Source of the DNA: Mesorhizobium shangrilense | GTDB taxonomy: Bacteria > Pseudomonadota > Alphaproteobacteria > Rhizobiales > Rhizobiaceae | NCBI RefSeq assembly: GCF_028826155.1 | Contig: NZ_JAQGPN010000001.1 | Span: 2,857,501 to 2,921,500, forward strand | DNA length: 64,000 bases | Reading direction: 5' to 3' | Shown here: piece by piece, positions 1 to 8,854 of the stretch | How positions within the stretch are numbered: position 1 is the stretch's first letter | How the letters are laid out: each line of letters begins with the position of its first letter | The notes under the pieces: model-generated | Told to the model about the DNA's origin: nothing | Seen by the model: only the letters and a program-made list of their open reading frames with translations | Database searches by the model: none | Program-made: the position numbers and the translations under genes

Positions 1-1197
1 GCGCTCGAAAGTCAGATGGCCCAGAGCCAGAAGATGCAGGCTGTCGGTCAGCTCGCCGGCGGCATCGCGCACGACTTCAACAACGTGCTGACGGCCATCA
101 TCATGGCGTCCGACCTGCTGCTGACCAGTCACCGGCCATCGGATCCGTCATTCCCGGACATCATGAACATCAAGCAGAACGCCAACCGCGCTGCCTCGCT
201 GGTGCGGCAGCTGCTGGCTTTCTCGCGGCGCCAGACGCTTCGTCCGGAAGTCCTCAACCTGACCGATGTCCTGGCCGACCTGCGCATGCTTCTGGCGCGG
301 CTGGTGGGCAACGATATCAGCCTGAAGATCGACCACGGGCGGGACCTTTGGCCGATCAAGGCCGACATCGGCCAATTCGAACAGGTGGTCGTGAACCTTG
401 CTGTCAATGCGCGCGATGCGATGCCAGGCGGGGGCGATCTCACCGTGCGCACGCGCAATCTGACAGCCGAGGAATGCGCGCGCTACGGGTATCGCGAGTT
501 GATTGCGGCCGACTATGTGCTTGTGGAGGTGGGCGATACCGGCACGGGCATCGCCCCGGACGTGCTCAAGAAGATCTTCGAGCCCTTCTTCACGACCAAG
601 GAGGTCGGCAAGGGCACGGGCCTTGGCCTGTCCATGGTCTACGGCATCGTCAAGCAGACGGGCGGCTTCATCTTCTGCGATTCCGAAGTCGGCAAGGGCA
701 CGACCTTCCAGATATTCCTGCCTCGCCATGTGCCCGAGGCAAAACCCGTCGTGGAGGCGGGGGCGCAGCCGGCGACAGATGTGGCGCCGGCGCCGGCGAA
801 GGCGCCGGACCAGAACAAGGATCTCTCGGGCTCCGCTGTCGTGCTGCTGGTCGAGGACGAGGACGCCGTGCGCATGGGAGGCATGCGGGCGCTCACCTCG
901 CGCGGATACAAGGTGCACGAGGCGTCGTCCGGCGTCGAGGCCCTGGAGGTTTTCCACGAACTCGAAGGCAAGGTCGACATCGTCGTGTCCGACGTCGTGA
1001 TGCCGGAGATGGACGGGCCGACCCTGCTCGGCGAGCTGCGGAAACTGCAGCCGGACATCAAGTTCATCTTCGTGTCCGGCTATGCCGAGGATGCGTTCGC
1101 GAAAAACCTTCCGGCGGACCAGAAATTCGGGTTCCTGCCCAAGCCATTCTCGCTGAAGCAACTGGCGACGGTGGTGAAGGACGTGCTGGAGAGCTGA
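1..1197 (+). CDS. cckA: Hybrid histidine kinase CckA, C-terminal part (5' truncated by window edge)
   Basis: Reading frame is open from base 1, so the gene begins outside the window; no start is visible. The fragment holds the dimerisation/phosphoacceptor region (GGIAHDFNN, His codon at about 70-72), the ATPase lobe with N box ([12 protein letters not shown]), G1 box (GDTGTGI) and G2 box ([10 protein letters not shown]), an Ala/Pro-rich linker, and a C-terminal receiver domain (VEDEDAVR, phospho-Asp in [12 protein letters not shown], Lys in LPKPFS). The order HisKA-HATPase-REC and these sequences fit CckA, the alphaproteobacterial kinase that passes phosphate through ChpT to the cell-cycle regulator CtrA. 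The missing N-terminus should carry membrane segments and PAS domains. The family call is strong; the role is taken from the family. Confidence 0.88.
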   Translation, partial: ALESQMAQSQKMQAVGQLAGGIAHDFNNVLTAIIMASDLLLTSHRPSDPSFPDIMNIKQNANRAASLVRQLLAFSRRQTLRPEVLNLTDVLADLRMLLARLVGNDISLKIDHGRDLWPIKADIGQFEQVVVNLAVNARDAMPGGGDLTVRTRNLTAEECARYGYRELIAADYVLVEVGDTGTGIAPDVLKKIFEPFFTTKEVGKGTGLGLSMVYGIVKQTGGFIFCDSEVGKGTTFQIFLPRHVPEAKPVVEAGAQPATDVAPAPAKAPDQNKDLSGSAVVLLVEDEDAVRMGGMRALTSRGYKVHEASSGVEALEVFHELEGKVDIVVSDVVMPEMDGPTLLGELRKLQPDIKFIFVSGYAEDAFAKNLPADQKFGFLPKPFSLKQLATVVKDVLES

Positions 1198-1298
1198 GCC
1201 CCGTCTTCCACCGGCGCTGCCCGCCGGACATGCTGATCCGGGTTCGCGTACGACGTCTTTTATGACATAGTGTGCGGGGTGGGGTTGGGGATCTGCCG

Positions 1299-2033
1299 AT
1301 GACGCCGCATCTGGAAGCCGCCGCAGGCGACTATGCCGATGCAGTGCTATTGCCCGGAGATCCCGACCGGGCGGTGTGGATCGCCAAGACCATGCTGGAC
1401 AGTCCGCGCTGCGTGAATCGTGTCCGGGGCGCGCTCGGCTTTACCGGCACCTATCGCGGCGTGCGCGTCAGCCTGCAGGCCACCGGCATGGGCCAGGGGT
1501 CCTTCGCGATCTATGTCAACGAGTTGGTCAAGTTCTATGGCGTGAAGACCGTGCTGCGCATCGGCAGCTGCGGCAGCCTGACGCCCGAGGTGAAACTGCG
1601 CGAACTCGTGGCCGCCGAGGCGACGGTGAGCGATGTCGAAAGCGGCGGCTCGAGCTTCGGGACGTTCGAGAGCGCCAAGCGACCATCTGTCGAACTGCTG
1701 GACAAGGCCCGGGCGCGGGCGCGTGATCTCGGCCTCGTCCTGCATGTGGGGCCGACGGGCGCAAGCGACCATTTCTATCATCCGCTGGGCATGGCACGGT
1801 TGGCGGGGCTGATGGCTGACCGCGCGATCGCCATCGACATGGAAACCCATGCCCTCTATGCGCTCGCCGAACGGCTCGGCATTCGCGCCATCTCGCTCTG
1901 CACGGTCGTGGACAGTCTGGTGACGCACGAGGAGATCGACAATTCCGAGCGGCAGGCAGTGTTCGGGCCGATGGCGCGGCTGGCGCTGGAGATCGTCGCA
2001 GCCTCCCGCCTTGAGCAGGGGCACCCGCAGTGA
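1299..2033 (+). CDS. deoD: Purine nucleoside phosphorylase, DeoD type
   Basis: The 244-aa protein matches the hexameric DeoD family, which phosphorolyses purine (deoxy)nucleosides to free base and (deoxy)ribose-1-phosphate in the cytosol. Visible signs are the phosphate-binding GDPDR near residue 22, GMGQGS, the RIGSCG motif, the ribose-site MET of AIDMETHALY, and the C-terminal CTVVDSLVTHEE..SERQ, in which Asp and Arg align with the catalytic pair of E. coli DeoD (Asp204, Arg217). The ATG at 1299 follows a GGGG stretch; an in-frame GTG at 1272 would add nine residues (MRGGVGDLP) that do not look conserved. It lies 101 bases after the kinase gene and is probably transcribed separately. Confidence 0.87.
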   Translation: MTPHLEAAAGDYADAVLLPGDPDRAVWIAKTMLDSPRCVNRVRGALGFTGTYRGVRVSLQATGMGQGSFAIYVNELVKFYGVKTVLRIGSCGSLTPEVKLRELVAAEATVSDVESGGSSFGTFESAKRPSVELLDKARARARDLGLVLHVGPTGASDHFYHPLGMARLAGLMADRAIAIDMETHALYALAERLGIRAISLCTVVDSLVTHEEIDNSERQAVFGPMARLALEIVAASRLEQGHPQ

Positions 2034-2219
2034 GTTGCGGCCCCGTACCCGCAGTCTGCAAGCGATGCTAAAATTGCGTCCGTGAGTCGGCTTGAGAGTT
2101 TGGGGGGAGCCGCGAAAAATCGACCTTGAATGCGCAAGCTTGGCGCAGGCGTCGCGGACTAGAAGGAGTGCGGTAACAGTCAGTTCATATGCGTTGGCTG
2201 GTTGGGGCAGAGGGGACCA

Positions 2220-2396
2220 ATGCAGGACAACATCGAGGATTGCGCCAAGAGGCGCCTGACGGAGCGCGTGGATCTGGAGACTGCGATCTCAATCCTTCGC
2301 GCGCGAGGCTACGACGTCGAGGAGATGCTGACCGAGATGGTGCGGCTCTTCTATGTCGATCTCGACGAATTCAATGAATTGGTCCGGGCCGCCTAG
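2220..2396 (+). CDS. Small acidic protein of unknown function (58 aa)
   Basis: An ATG at 2220 preceded by AGGGGACC opens a 58-residue frame beginning MQDNIEDCAKRRL and ending FNELVRAA. It is rich in Glu, Asp, Arg and Leu, has no membrane segment or signal peptide, and reads like a short helical bundle (VDLETAISILRARGYDVEEMLTEMVRLF). An in-frame TTG at 2202 would add six residues but has no better ribosome site. I recognise no named family. The good ribosome binding site and codon use like the neighbouring genes support translation. Confidence 0.6.
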   Translation: MQDNIEDCAKRRLTERVDLETAISILRARGYDVEEMLTEMVRLFYVDLDEFNELVRAA

Positions 2397-2563
2397 GCGC
2401 GGCTGCTGGTCGTCCGCTCGATTTGCGATGAAGATGCGCCTTGCGCTGGCCGGGCGTGATCCAGTCTGGGCTCGGCAAATCGTTCCCCGTTTCGCCGCAA
2501 TTCGCCTTACAAGGCGAAGCGAGGTTGGCGAGTCGTCGCGGCCCGCAATTGAGAGGGATATTG

Positions 2564-3214
2564 ATGAAGACCAAGATCGTCGCTGCCGCGGCAGCACTCG
2601 CATTTCTCGCGGCATGCACGACCGACCCCTATACCGGCCAGCAGAAGATCGCCAACACCACCGGCGGCGCGGCCATCGGCGCCGGCATCGGTGCGCTTGC
2701 AGGCATGGCGCTGGGCGGCGGCAACGATCGGCGCAATGCGCTGATCGGCGCGGGTATCGGTGCGCTGGCGGGCGGCGCCGTCGGCAACTACATGGATCGG
2801 CAGGAATCGGAGCTGCGCGCCCAGTTGCAGGGCACCGGCGTCAGCGTTACGCGCGCCGGCGACCGGATCATTCTCAACATGCCCTCCAACATCACCTTCG
2901 CGACGGATCAGGATGCCGTGAAGTCGAGCTTCTACCCGACGCTCAACTCGGTCGGGCTGGTGCTGAAGAAGTTCAACCAGACGATGGTCGACGTCTACGG
3001 CCACACCGATTCGACGGGTAACGACCAGTACAACTACGATCTGTCCGAACGTCGCGCCATGTCGGTCGCCAACTACTTCTACGGCCAGGGCATCGACGGC
3101 CGGCGCTTCGTCGTCCGGGGCCTCGGCGAAACGCAGCCGATCGCATCCAACTCGACCGAAGCCGGCAAGGCACAGAACCGGCGCGTGGAAATCCAGCTTT
3201 CACCGCTGTCATAG
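2564..3214 (+). CDS. OmpA-family outer-membrane lipoprotein with glycine-zipper segment (YiaD-like)
   Basis: The ATG at 2564 follows GAGAGG and starts a lipoprotein signal peptide with a lipobox LAAC (predicted lipidated Cys18). Next comes a Gly/Ala-rich glycine-zipper region with two similar GAGIGALAG stretches (about residues 37-75), then a C-terminal OmpA peptidoglycan-binding domain (about 105-216) containing NITFATDQDAV, VDVYGHTDSTG and DLSERRAMSVANYF, including the diaminopimelate-binding Asp and Arg. The 216-residue length and domain order fit YiaD/YfiB-type envelope proteins that tie the outer membrane to peptidoglycan. It stands alone and converges on psuG, with a GC-rich hairpin between them. 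Confidence 0.82.
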   Translation: MKTKIVAAAAALAFLAACTTDPYTGQQKIANTTGGAAIGAGIGALAGMALGGGNDRRNALIGAGIGALAGGAVGNYMDRQESELRAQLQGTGVSVTRAGDRIILNMPSNITFATDQDAVKSSFYPTLNSVGLVLKKFNQTMVDVYGHTDSTGNDQYNYDLSERRAMSVANYFYGQGIDGRRFVVRGLGETQPIASNSTEAGKAQNRRVEIQLSPLS

Positions 3215-3227
3215 GCTCATCTGCGGA

Positions 3228-3260
3228 GGCGGCGCGTGCCTGACCGGCGCGGCCGCCTTT
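3228..3260. terminator. GC-rich hairpin between convergent genes
   Basis: GGCGGCGCG at 3228-3236 pairs with CGCGGCCGCC at 3248-3257, leaving one bulged base, and is followed by TTT. It lies 13 bases after the lipoprotein stop and 18 bases before the psuG stop on the other strand, so it may end both transcripts. The T tract is short. Confidence 0.45.
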
Positions 3261-3278
3261 CGACTTGGTGAAGCCGGA

Positions 3279-4196
3279 TCAGATGTCGCGCGCGATCCTC
3301 GCGGCTAGCCGCGCATTGTTCTCCACCAGGGCGATATTCGTCTTGAGGCTAGCGCCGCCGGTGATTTCGAGGAGCTTGGCGAGCAGGAAGGGCGTGACCT
3401 CCTTGCCACTGATCTTGCCATCGAACGCAGCCTGCTGCGCCTCGGCGATGTGAGCAGCCATGGTTTCGGCCGGGATCTCGTCGGCGGCTGGGACAGGATT
3501 GGCGACCAGCATGCCGCCGCCGAGACCCAGCGCATGGCGGGTCGCAAAGAAGCGCGCAATTGCCGCCGGTTCATCGAGCCTGAGCGGCGCGGTGAACGGG
3601 GATTGCCGCGACCAGAAGGCCGGCACGACGTCGGAACCAAACACCACGACCGGCACGCCGCGCGTCTCCAGCACTTCCAGCGTCTTCTCGATGTCGAGAA
3701 TGGCCTTGGCGCCGGCCGACACCACGATGACGGGCGTTCGGGCCAGTTCGTCGAGGTCGGCGGAGATGTCGAAGCTGGTTTCCGCGCCTTTGTGGACGCC
3801 GCCGATGCCGCCGGTGGCGAAGACGCGGATGCCGGCGAGCGCCGCCGCGATCATCGTCGCGGCGACCGTGGTGCCGCCGGTGCGGCCTTCCGAGACCGCG
3901 AAGGCGAGGTCGGCGCGCGATAGCTTCATTGCGCCGGTCGTCCGGGCGAGCGCTTCGCGTTCGGCTTCGGGAAGGCCGATCTTCAGCCTGCCGTCCACCA
4001 CGGCGATGGTGGCAGGGGTCGCGCCTTCCTCGGCGATGATGGCCTCGACCCTCGCGGCCATCGCGGCGTTGTCCGGGTAAGGCATTCCATGCGTGATGAT
4101 CGTGCTCTCAAGCGCGACGACCGGTTTGCCGGCGGAAAGCGCTGCCGCGACAGGTGCATCCAGGTCCATGAACTGCCGTGCGCTTTCGGGATTCAT
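3279..4196 (-). CDS. psuG: Pseudouridine-5'-phosphate glycosidase
   Basis: The 305-aa protein (E. coli PsuG is about 312) shows the family signatures: VVALESTIITHGMPYP near the N-terminus, GRTGGTTVAATM, FATGGIGGVHKGAE (Lys is the Schiff-base candidate), and ISGKEVTPFLLAKLLEITGG near the C-terminus. The enzyme splits pseudouridine 5'-phosphate to uracil and ribose 5-phosphate in pseudouridine salvage. It is translationally coupled to psuK: its ATG overlaps the psuK stop by four bases (4193-4196). The pair gives the complete two-step route. A pfkB-linked glycosidase could in principle prefer another C-nucleoside, but the motifs fit PsuG well. Confidence 0.9.
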   Translation of the reverse strand: MNPESARQFMDLDAPVAAALSAGKPVVALESTIITHGMPYPDNAAMAARVEAIIAEEGATPATIAVVDGRLKIGLPEAEREALARTTGAMKLSRADLAFAVSEGRTGGTTVAATMIAAALAGIRVFATGGIGGVHKGAETSFDISADLDELARTPVIVVSAGAKAILDIEKTLEVLETRGVPVVVFGSDVVPAFWSRQSPFTAPLRLDEPAAIARFFATRHALGLGGGMLVANPVPAADEIPAETMAAHIAEAQQAAFDGKISGKEVTPFLLAKLLEITGGASLKTNIALVENNARLAARIARDI

Positions 4197-5176
4197 CGAA
4201 ATGCTCCGCTTGTTGCGCCGCTCATTGCCACCTCGATGGGCTCGGGCACCAGCGCAAGCGCGCCCGAAAACTCCTCCGGCGTGAAATCCGGCACGGCCGA
4301 TGCGGTCTCGACGGCGAGCATCGCGGCTGCCACGCCTTCGCGAACGGCCCTGACGAAGGGCGCGCCTCGCAGGAGCGCGGCGACCGTCGCGCCGGCAATA
4401 GCGTCGCCCGCGCCGGTGACGTCGACGATGCGGCGCGGCGGCGGCGGCGTGAAGGTCCAGAACCTGCCTTCATCGAAGGCGATCGCCGCATCGCCGCCGT
4501 GGGTGATGACGGCGCGAACAATGCCGCGCGCGGCCAGCGCCTGTACGATCGACTGCGGATCGGCATGAAGGGGCAGCGCGGCGAGGGCCGCCGCTTCGCG
4601 GCGGTTCATGAAAAGGCAGGACAGCGAGGGAAGCATCCCGGCCAGCCGCACGGCCTTGGCCGGGGAGATGGCGATGGCGTAGACGGGCCGTCCGTTCGCA
4701 CAGGCGACGAGCCGCGCCAGCGCGGGTTCCGGCAGGTTGGCGTCGGTCAGGATTGCGTCATGTCGGGCAATGGCCTCGCGGACCTTGGAACGTCGCATCT
4801 GCTTGGGGAAGGCGAGTTCGTAGAGGCCCATGTCGGCAAGCGCGGCGACGACGTCGCCCGTGCGGTCGAGCAGCGCGGTGTAGCTGGGCGTCGACCGGTC
4901 GAGGAAGATCGCGGAGGCGTCTTCGATGCCTTCATGCGCTATCGCGTCGGCCACCAAAGCGCCCGGCCCGTCGCCGCCGCGAACGGACATCAGTGTCGCA
5001 GTGACGCCACGCCGGACCGCGATGCGCAACGCGTTGAAGGCGCCGCCGCCGATTTCCTCGCGCATCGTCCCGGGGATCGATGCGCCAGGCACGAAATCGG
5101 CGGCCATCTGGCCGCGCCGGTCGATGTGGGCGCCGCCGACGGCGAAGATTTTCTGGCGTTGGCTGGGTGAGTTCAT
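4193..5176 (-). CDS. psuK: Pseudouridine kinase, PfkB family
   Basis: A 327-aa sugar-kinase-fold protein with an N-terminal AVGGAHIDRRG, the Gly-rich substrate loop EIGGGAFN, and the C-terminal PfkB signature VDVTGAGDAIAGA, whose Asp is the catalytic base. PfkB kinases have a broad substrate range, but direct coupling to psuG by a four-base overlap makes pseudouridine 5'-phosphorylation the likely reaction. It is the first gene of the minus-strand pair and is divergent from the amide-hydrolase operon; the 185 bases between the two starts must hold both promoters, but I could not assign them. ATG at 5174-5176. Confidence 0.84.
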   Translation of the reverse strand: MNSPSQRQKIFAVGGAHIDRRGQMAADFVPGASIPGTMREEIGGGAFNALRIAVRRGVTATLMSVRGGDGPGALVADAIAHEGIEDASAIFLDRSTPSYTALLDRTGDVVAALADMGLYELAFPKQMRRSKVREAIARHDAILTDANLPEPALARLVACANGRPVYAIAISPAKAVRLAGMLPSLSCLFMNRREAAALAALPLHADPQSIVQALAARGIVRAVITHGGDAAIAFDEGRFWTFTPPPPRRIVDVTGAGDAIAGATVAALLRGAPFVRAVREGVAAAMLAVETASAVPDFTPEEFSGALALVPEPIEVAMSGATSGAFR

Positions 5177-5361
5177 GATCGGGATGTCGTTGGCAGGCGA
5201 CCATAGGCGGGCCGCATGCAGGGTGCAATCGGTCGTCCGCGCGGGCAGGTCTTGAGCCAGCGCGGGTGCTCCCGACGTGCCATCCCAGGAAAGCTATGGC
5301 GCAGCCCGGGCAAAGGGTGCTTATGTCGCGCCGCCATGAGGAGAGGGGAAGACGGCTCAGA

Positions 5362-6993
5362 ATGCGTCCGACGGAGTTTCCTGATTTCGGCCTGACCGAG
5401 GCCGAGCGACATGAGGCCGTGTTCGGCCACTATTTCGAATCGCCAGGCATGGACGGGGAGCGCGGCGAGATCTGGTGCTACACGGATCGCTTTTCCTATC
5501 GACCGGGCGACAAGGCGGAGTTCAAGGTCAGTTCGACCGCCCCGCGATTCGACATCGAGATCGTGCGGGACGGCGGCGTCGAGATGCCGGCCTTTTCCCA
5601 GCATGGAATCGCTGCCCACTGGCAGGAGACGCCGGAGCAATGCTCGGTCGAAGGATGCGGCTGGGAAACCACCTTCGACCTGACAATCCCCGACGAATGG
5701 CCGTCCGGCGCCTATCGGGCGACGTTGACGGCGGAAGGCCGGGATGGAAAGCCCATTCACAGCCACCATCTTTTCATCGTCTGCCCGAAACGGGCGAAGG
5801 CGGGGCGTATCCTCCAGATCGCGGCGACTGGCACCTGGACGGCCTACAATACCTGGGGAGGCTCGAATCATTATCAGGGGATCACCGGACCGAACCGCGA
5901 CCAGTTCGCGACGAGGGTGAGCACCCAGCGGCCCTGGTGCCGCGGCTTTGCCGTGCTGCCTCCCGATGCGCCGCGGGTGCCGCTGGAGATCGCATTGCCG
6001 CCGATGACGGAACCCCGCTATCCGCATATGGAATGGGCCTACGCCACCGGCCACTCGAAGAAATACACCTCGGCCGGCTGGGCGAGCTACGATTCCCATT
6101 TCTTCAAATGGGCGGAACGGTCCGGCTACGGAGTTGACCTCATCAGCCAGCACGAGCTGCATTTCTCGCCGGACATCCTCGATGGATACGACTGCATCGT
6201 GTGCGTCGGCCATGACGAATACTGGACCTGGGAGATGCGCGACACCGTCGACGCCTATCTGGAGAAGGGCGGACATGCGGCGCGCTTCGCCGGCAATTTC
6301 CTGTGGCAGACGCGGCTCGAGGACGGGGGGAGGCAGCAGGTCTGCTACAAGTACCGCGCGCGCAAGGAAGACCCGGTCTACGCGTCAGGCGACACCAGCC
6401 GCGCCACCAACGCCTGGGAGGCGCCCGAGGTCGGGCGGCCCGGCGCCACGACCTTCGGGCTCAGCGCGATGGCGGGCGTCTATGCCGGATGGGGGGGCTG
6501 CCTGCCGCGCGGCGTCCGCGGCTTTCCGATCTACCGGCCGGAGCATTGGGCGTTCAAGGGCTCTGGCCTCTACTACGGCGACGTGCTGGGCGACGAGAGC
6601 CACATCTTCGGCTACGAGGTCGACGGCCTCGATCACGTTATCTGCAACGGCCTGCCTGAGCCGACAGGCAAGGACGCCGCCCCTGCCGGCGTGCAGATCC
6701 TTGCGGTCGGCCTTGCAAGCCAGGTCGAGGAGAACGCCGACATTCCCCCGGGCTTCCTCAACGACGAGGATGGCCGCTTCACCGCCGCGACGCTCTATGG
6801 CGAGGCGAGCGACGAGAACCTCGAAAAGGTGAAGCGCGGCAACGGCATGATCGTCAATTTTTCCAAGGGGAAAGGCGAAGTCTTTCATGCGGGAACCTGC
6901 GAATGGGTCGCGGGCCTGCTGCGCAAGGACGCCATGGTGGAGAAGGTGACACGCAACGTGCTGGACAGGTATCTGGGGAGCTCGAATTCCTGA
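5362..6993 (+). CDS. N,N-dimethylformamidase large-subunit-like protein
   Basis: A 543-aa protein resembling the large (beta) subunit of N,N-dimethylformamidase, an iron-dependent amidohydrolase. Features include an N-terminal beta-sandwich part (RFSYRPGDKAEFKVSST, PDEWPSGAYRATL), then a core with ATGTWTAYNTWGGSNHY, VGHDEYWTWEMRD, GGHAARFAGNF and a C-terminal FSKGKGEVFHAGTCEW. No small alpha subunit gene (about 130 aa in known enzymes) is next to it. Start: the ATG at 5362 has GAGAGGGG 12 bases upstream; an in-frame ATG at 5323, preceded by AAAGGG, is a real alternative and adds 13 basic residues. First gene of a four-gene operon, 13 bases before the aminotransferase. The substrate is probably an amide other than dimethylformamide (inference). 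Confidence 0.72.
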   Translation: MRPTEFPDFGLTEAERHEAVFGHYFESPGMDGERGEIWCYTDRFSYRPGDKAEFKVSSTAPRFDIEIVRDGGVEMPAFSQHGIAAHWQETPEQCSVEGCGWETTFDLTIPDEWPSGAYRATLTAEGRDGKPIHSHHLFIVCPKRAKAGRILQIAATGTWTAYNTWGGSNHYQGITGPNRDQFATRVSTQRPWCRGFAVLPPDAPRVPLEIALPPMTEPRYPHMEWAYATGHSKKYTSAGWASYDSHFFKWAERSGYGVDLISQHELHFSPDILDGYDCIVCVGHDEYWTWEMRDTVDAYLEKGGHAARFAGNFLWQTRLEDGGRQQVCYKYRARKEDPVYASGDTSRATNAWEAPEVGRPGATTFGLSAMAGVYAGWGGCLPRGVRGFPIYRPEHWAFKGSGLYYGDVLGDESHIFGYEVDGLDHVICNGLPEPTGKDAAPAGVQILAVGLASQVEENADIPPGFLNDEDGRFTAATLYGEASDENLEKVKRGNGMIVNFSKGKGEVFHAGTCEWVAGLLRKDAMVEKVTRNVLDRYLGSSNS

Positions 6994-7006
6994 TGAGCAA
7001 CCGCGC

Positions 7007-8344
7007 ATGACGAACCAAAACCTCTTCTACTACACGCGCCTGCCGCGACCGATGGTCGATCGGGCCGAGGGAATCTACCTCTGGGACAAGACCGGCAAGC
7101 GCTTCATCGACGGGTCGAGCGGAGCGGTGAACGTCAATATCGGCCACGGCAACCGCAACGTCATCGACGCCATGAAGCGGCAGATGGACAAGGTCTGCTT
7201 CGCCTACACCATCCATTTCGAGACCGAGCCGGCGGTGGAACTGGCGCGCGATCTGGCACGGCGCATGCCCGGCATGGACAGGATCTACTTCGTCTCGGGC
7301 GGCTCGGAGGCGGTGGAGGCAGCGCTGAAACTGGCGCGGCAGTGGGCCGTTGCGACCGGCCAGTCCGAGCGTTGGAAGGTGATCGGGCGGATGCCCTCCT
7401 ACCACGGCATTACCATCGGTGCGCTGGGCGTGACCGGCGACCATGTGCTGACTGACGCCTTCGACGCGATCGGACGCGGCATGCCGCTGGTCCCGGCGCC
7501 GATGACGCATCGCGACCGGGACAACCTCTCCGATGAGGAGCGTGGACTGCGCTATGCCGACATGCTTGAGGAAAAGATCCTTGAGGAGGGGCCGGAGAGC
7601 GTGCTCGCCTTCATCATGGAGCCGATCGGCGGCGCTGCGACCGCGGCACTGGTTGCGCCGGACAGCTACTATCGGCGTGTCCGCGAGATCTGCGACCGCC
7701 ACGGCATCCTGCTGATCCATGATGAGGTGATGAGCGGGGCCGGGCGGACCGGCAAATTCCTCGGCGGTGAGCATTGGAACTGCCGCCCCGACATCGTCAT
7801 CCTGTCAAAGGGCTTGAGTTCCGGCTACCAGCCGCTCGGCGCCATCGCTGCGCCGGAGCGCATCGTCGGGCCGATCATCGCCATGGGGGGCTTCCTGCAC
7901 GGCCATACCTATGCCGGCAACCCCGTGGCCTGCGCCGCCGGTCTGGCGGTGCTGTCGGAGACCGACCGGCTGGGCCTTGTCGAACGGGCTGCGGTCATGG
8001 GCGAGGCGCTGAAGAGCGAATTGGAGCAACTCGGAAAGCGCTTCCCCTTCGTCGCCGACATACGCGGCAAAGGTCTTCTGCTGGGCGCGGAAATCTACGC
8101 TGATCCGGTAGCGAAGCGGCCGCTTCCTCCCGAAGCTTTTGCGAACACCCGTTTGCTCGACCTTGCCTTCGAGCGCGGCCTGATCATCTACTCGCGCCGG
8201 GTGAAGGGGGGAGCGTTCGGAGACAACTTCATGGTCTGCCCGCCCCTCATCGTCTCGCGCGAGCAGATCGGCGAGATCGTTTCGATCCTCGGCGATTCGC
8301 TGCAGCAGCTTGCGCGGGAATTGGATCTCCCGGTGGATGGTTGA
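7007..8344 (+). CDS. Class III PLP-dependent aminotransferase
   Basis: A 445-aa omega-aminotransferase-type enzyme. Visible are the N-terminal GIYLWDKTGKRFIDGSSG, the cofactor phosphate site VSGGSEAVEAALKLAR, SYHGITIGALG, the PLP-ring Asp in LIHDEVMSGAGRTG, and the Schiff-base Lys in VILSKGLSSGYQPLGA. The length and motifs fit enzymes that move the terminal amino group of diamines, omega-amino acids or polyamine derivatives to pyruvate or 2-oxoglutarate. It starts 13 bases after the amidase-like gene and ends three bases before the acetyltransferase gene, so the operon is compact. The exact amine cannot be read from the sequence; the context suggests acylated polyamines or related amines. Confidence 0.83.
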   Translation: MTNQNLFYYTRLPRPMVDRAEGIYLWDKTGKRFIDGSSGAVNVNIGHGNRNVIDAMKRQMDKVCFAYTIHFETEPAVELARDLARRMPGMDRIYFVSGGSEAVEAALKLARQWAVATGQSERWKVIGRMPSYHGITIGALGVTGDHVLTDAFDAIGRGMPLVPAPMTHRDRDNLSDEERGLRYADMLEEKILEEGPESVLAFIMEPIGGAATAALVAPDSYYRRVREICDRHGILLIHDEVMSGAGRTGKFLGGEHWNCRPDIVILSKGLSSGYQPLGAIAAPERIVGPIIAMGGFLHGHTYAGNPVACAAGLAVLSETDRLGLVERAAVMGEALKSELEQLGKRFPFVADIRGKGLLLGAEIYADPVAKRPLPPEAFANTRLLDLAFERGLIIYSRRVKGGAFGDNFMVCPPLIVSREQIGEIVSILGDSLQQLARELDLPVDG

Positions 8345-8347
8345 CCG

Positions 8348-8854
8348 ATGAAACCGTCTGCAGACGTTACGATCCGGTTCGCGGAAGCCGGCGATGTGGA
8401 TGAGATCCACCGCGGGCTTCTCACGCTGGCGACGCATGTCGGCGACGTCCGCAAGATCAAGAGCACCCCGGCGGACCTTTTGGCGCACGGATTTGGCGAT
8501 GACAGGGCATTCGAATGCCTGCTCGCCGAATCTGGTGGAGAAATTGCAGGCATGTGCCTGTTTTTCCGGAGTTTTTCGACGTGGTTCGGCCGTCCGGGAC
8601 TGTATGTCCAGGATCTGGTCGTGGATGACGCGCACCGCGGCAGGGGAATCGGCGAGAAGTTGATGCGGCGCGCCGCGGCAATCGCCAAATCGCGTGGCTG
8701 GATCTACATCCGCCTGGCCGTCGACCACGAGAACCATACCGCCATGGCGTTCTACGAACGCCTTGGCTTCATTCACCGCTACGACGATCTGATCTATGGC
8801 CTCTACGGCGAGGCGTTCGATGCGCTGGCGCGGGAAGAGGGAGAGACGCGGTGA
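8348..8854 (+). CDS. GNAT N-acetyltransferase, diamine/spermidine acetyltransferase-like
   Basis: A 168-aa protein with the complete GNAT fold: N-terminal IRFAEAGDVDEI, the pyrophosphate loop DDAHRGRGIGEKLM for acetyl-CoA, and the motif B helix NHTAMAFYERLGF. Two features recall spermidine/spermine acetyltransferases: the LxVQDLVVDDAHRGRGIG core (LYVQDLVV) and the aromatic FFRSFSTWFGRPGLYVQD. The enzyme probably acetylates a primary amine. Its stop overlaps the GTG start of the deacetylase gene (8851-8854), so an acetylating and a deacetylating enzyme are translationally coupled, which strengthens the polyamine assignment but also raises the question of a futile cycle. Confidence 0.8.
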   Translation: MKPSADVTIRFAEAGDVDEIHRGLLTLATHVGDVRKIKSTPADLLAHGFGDDRAFECLLAESGGEIAGMCLFFRSFSTWFGRPGLYVQDLVVDDAHRGRGIGEKLMRRAAAIAKSRGWIYIRLAVDHENHTAMAFYERLGFIHRYDDLIYGLYGEAFDALAREEGETR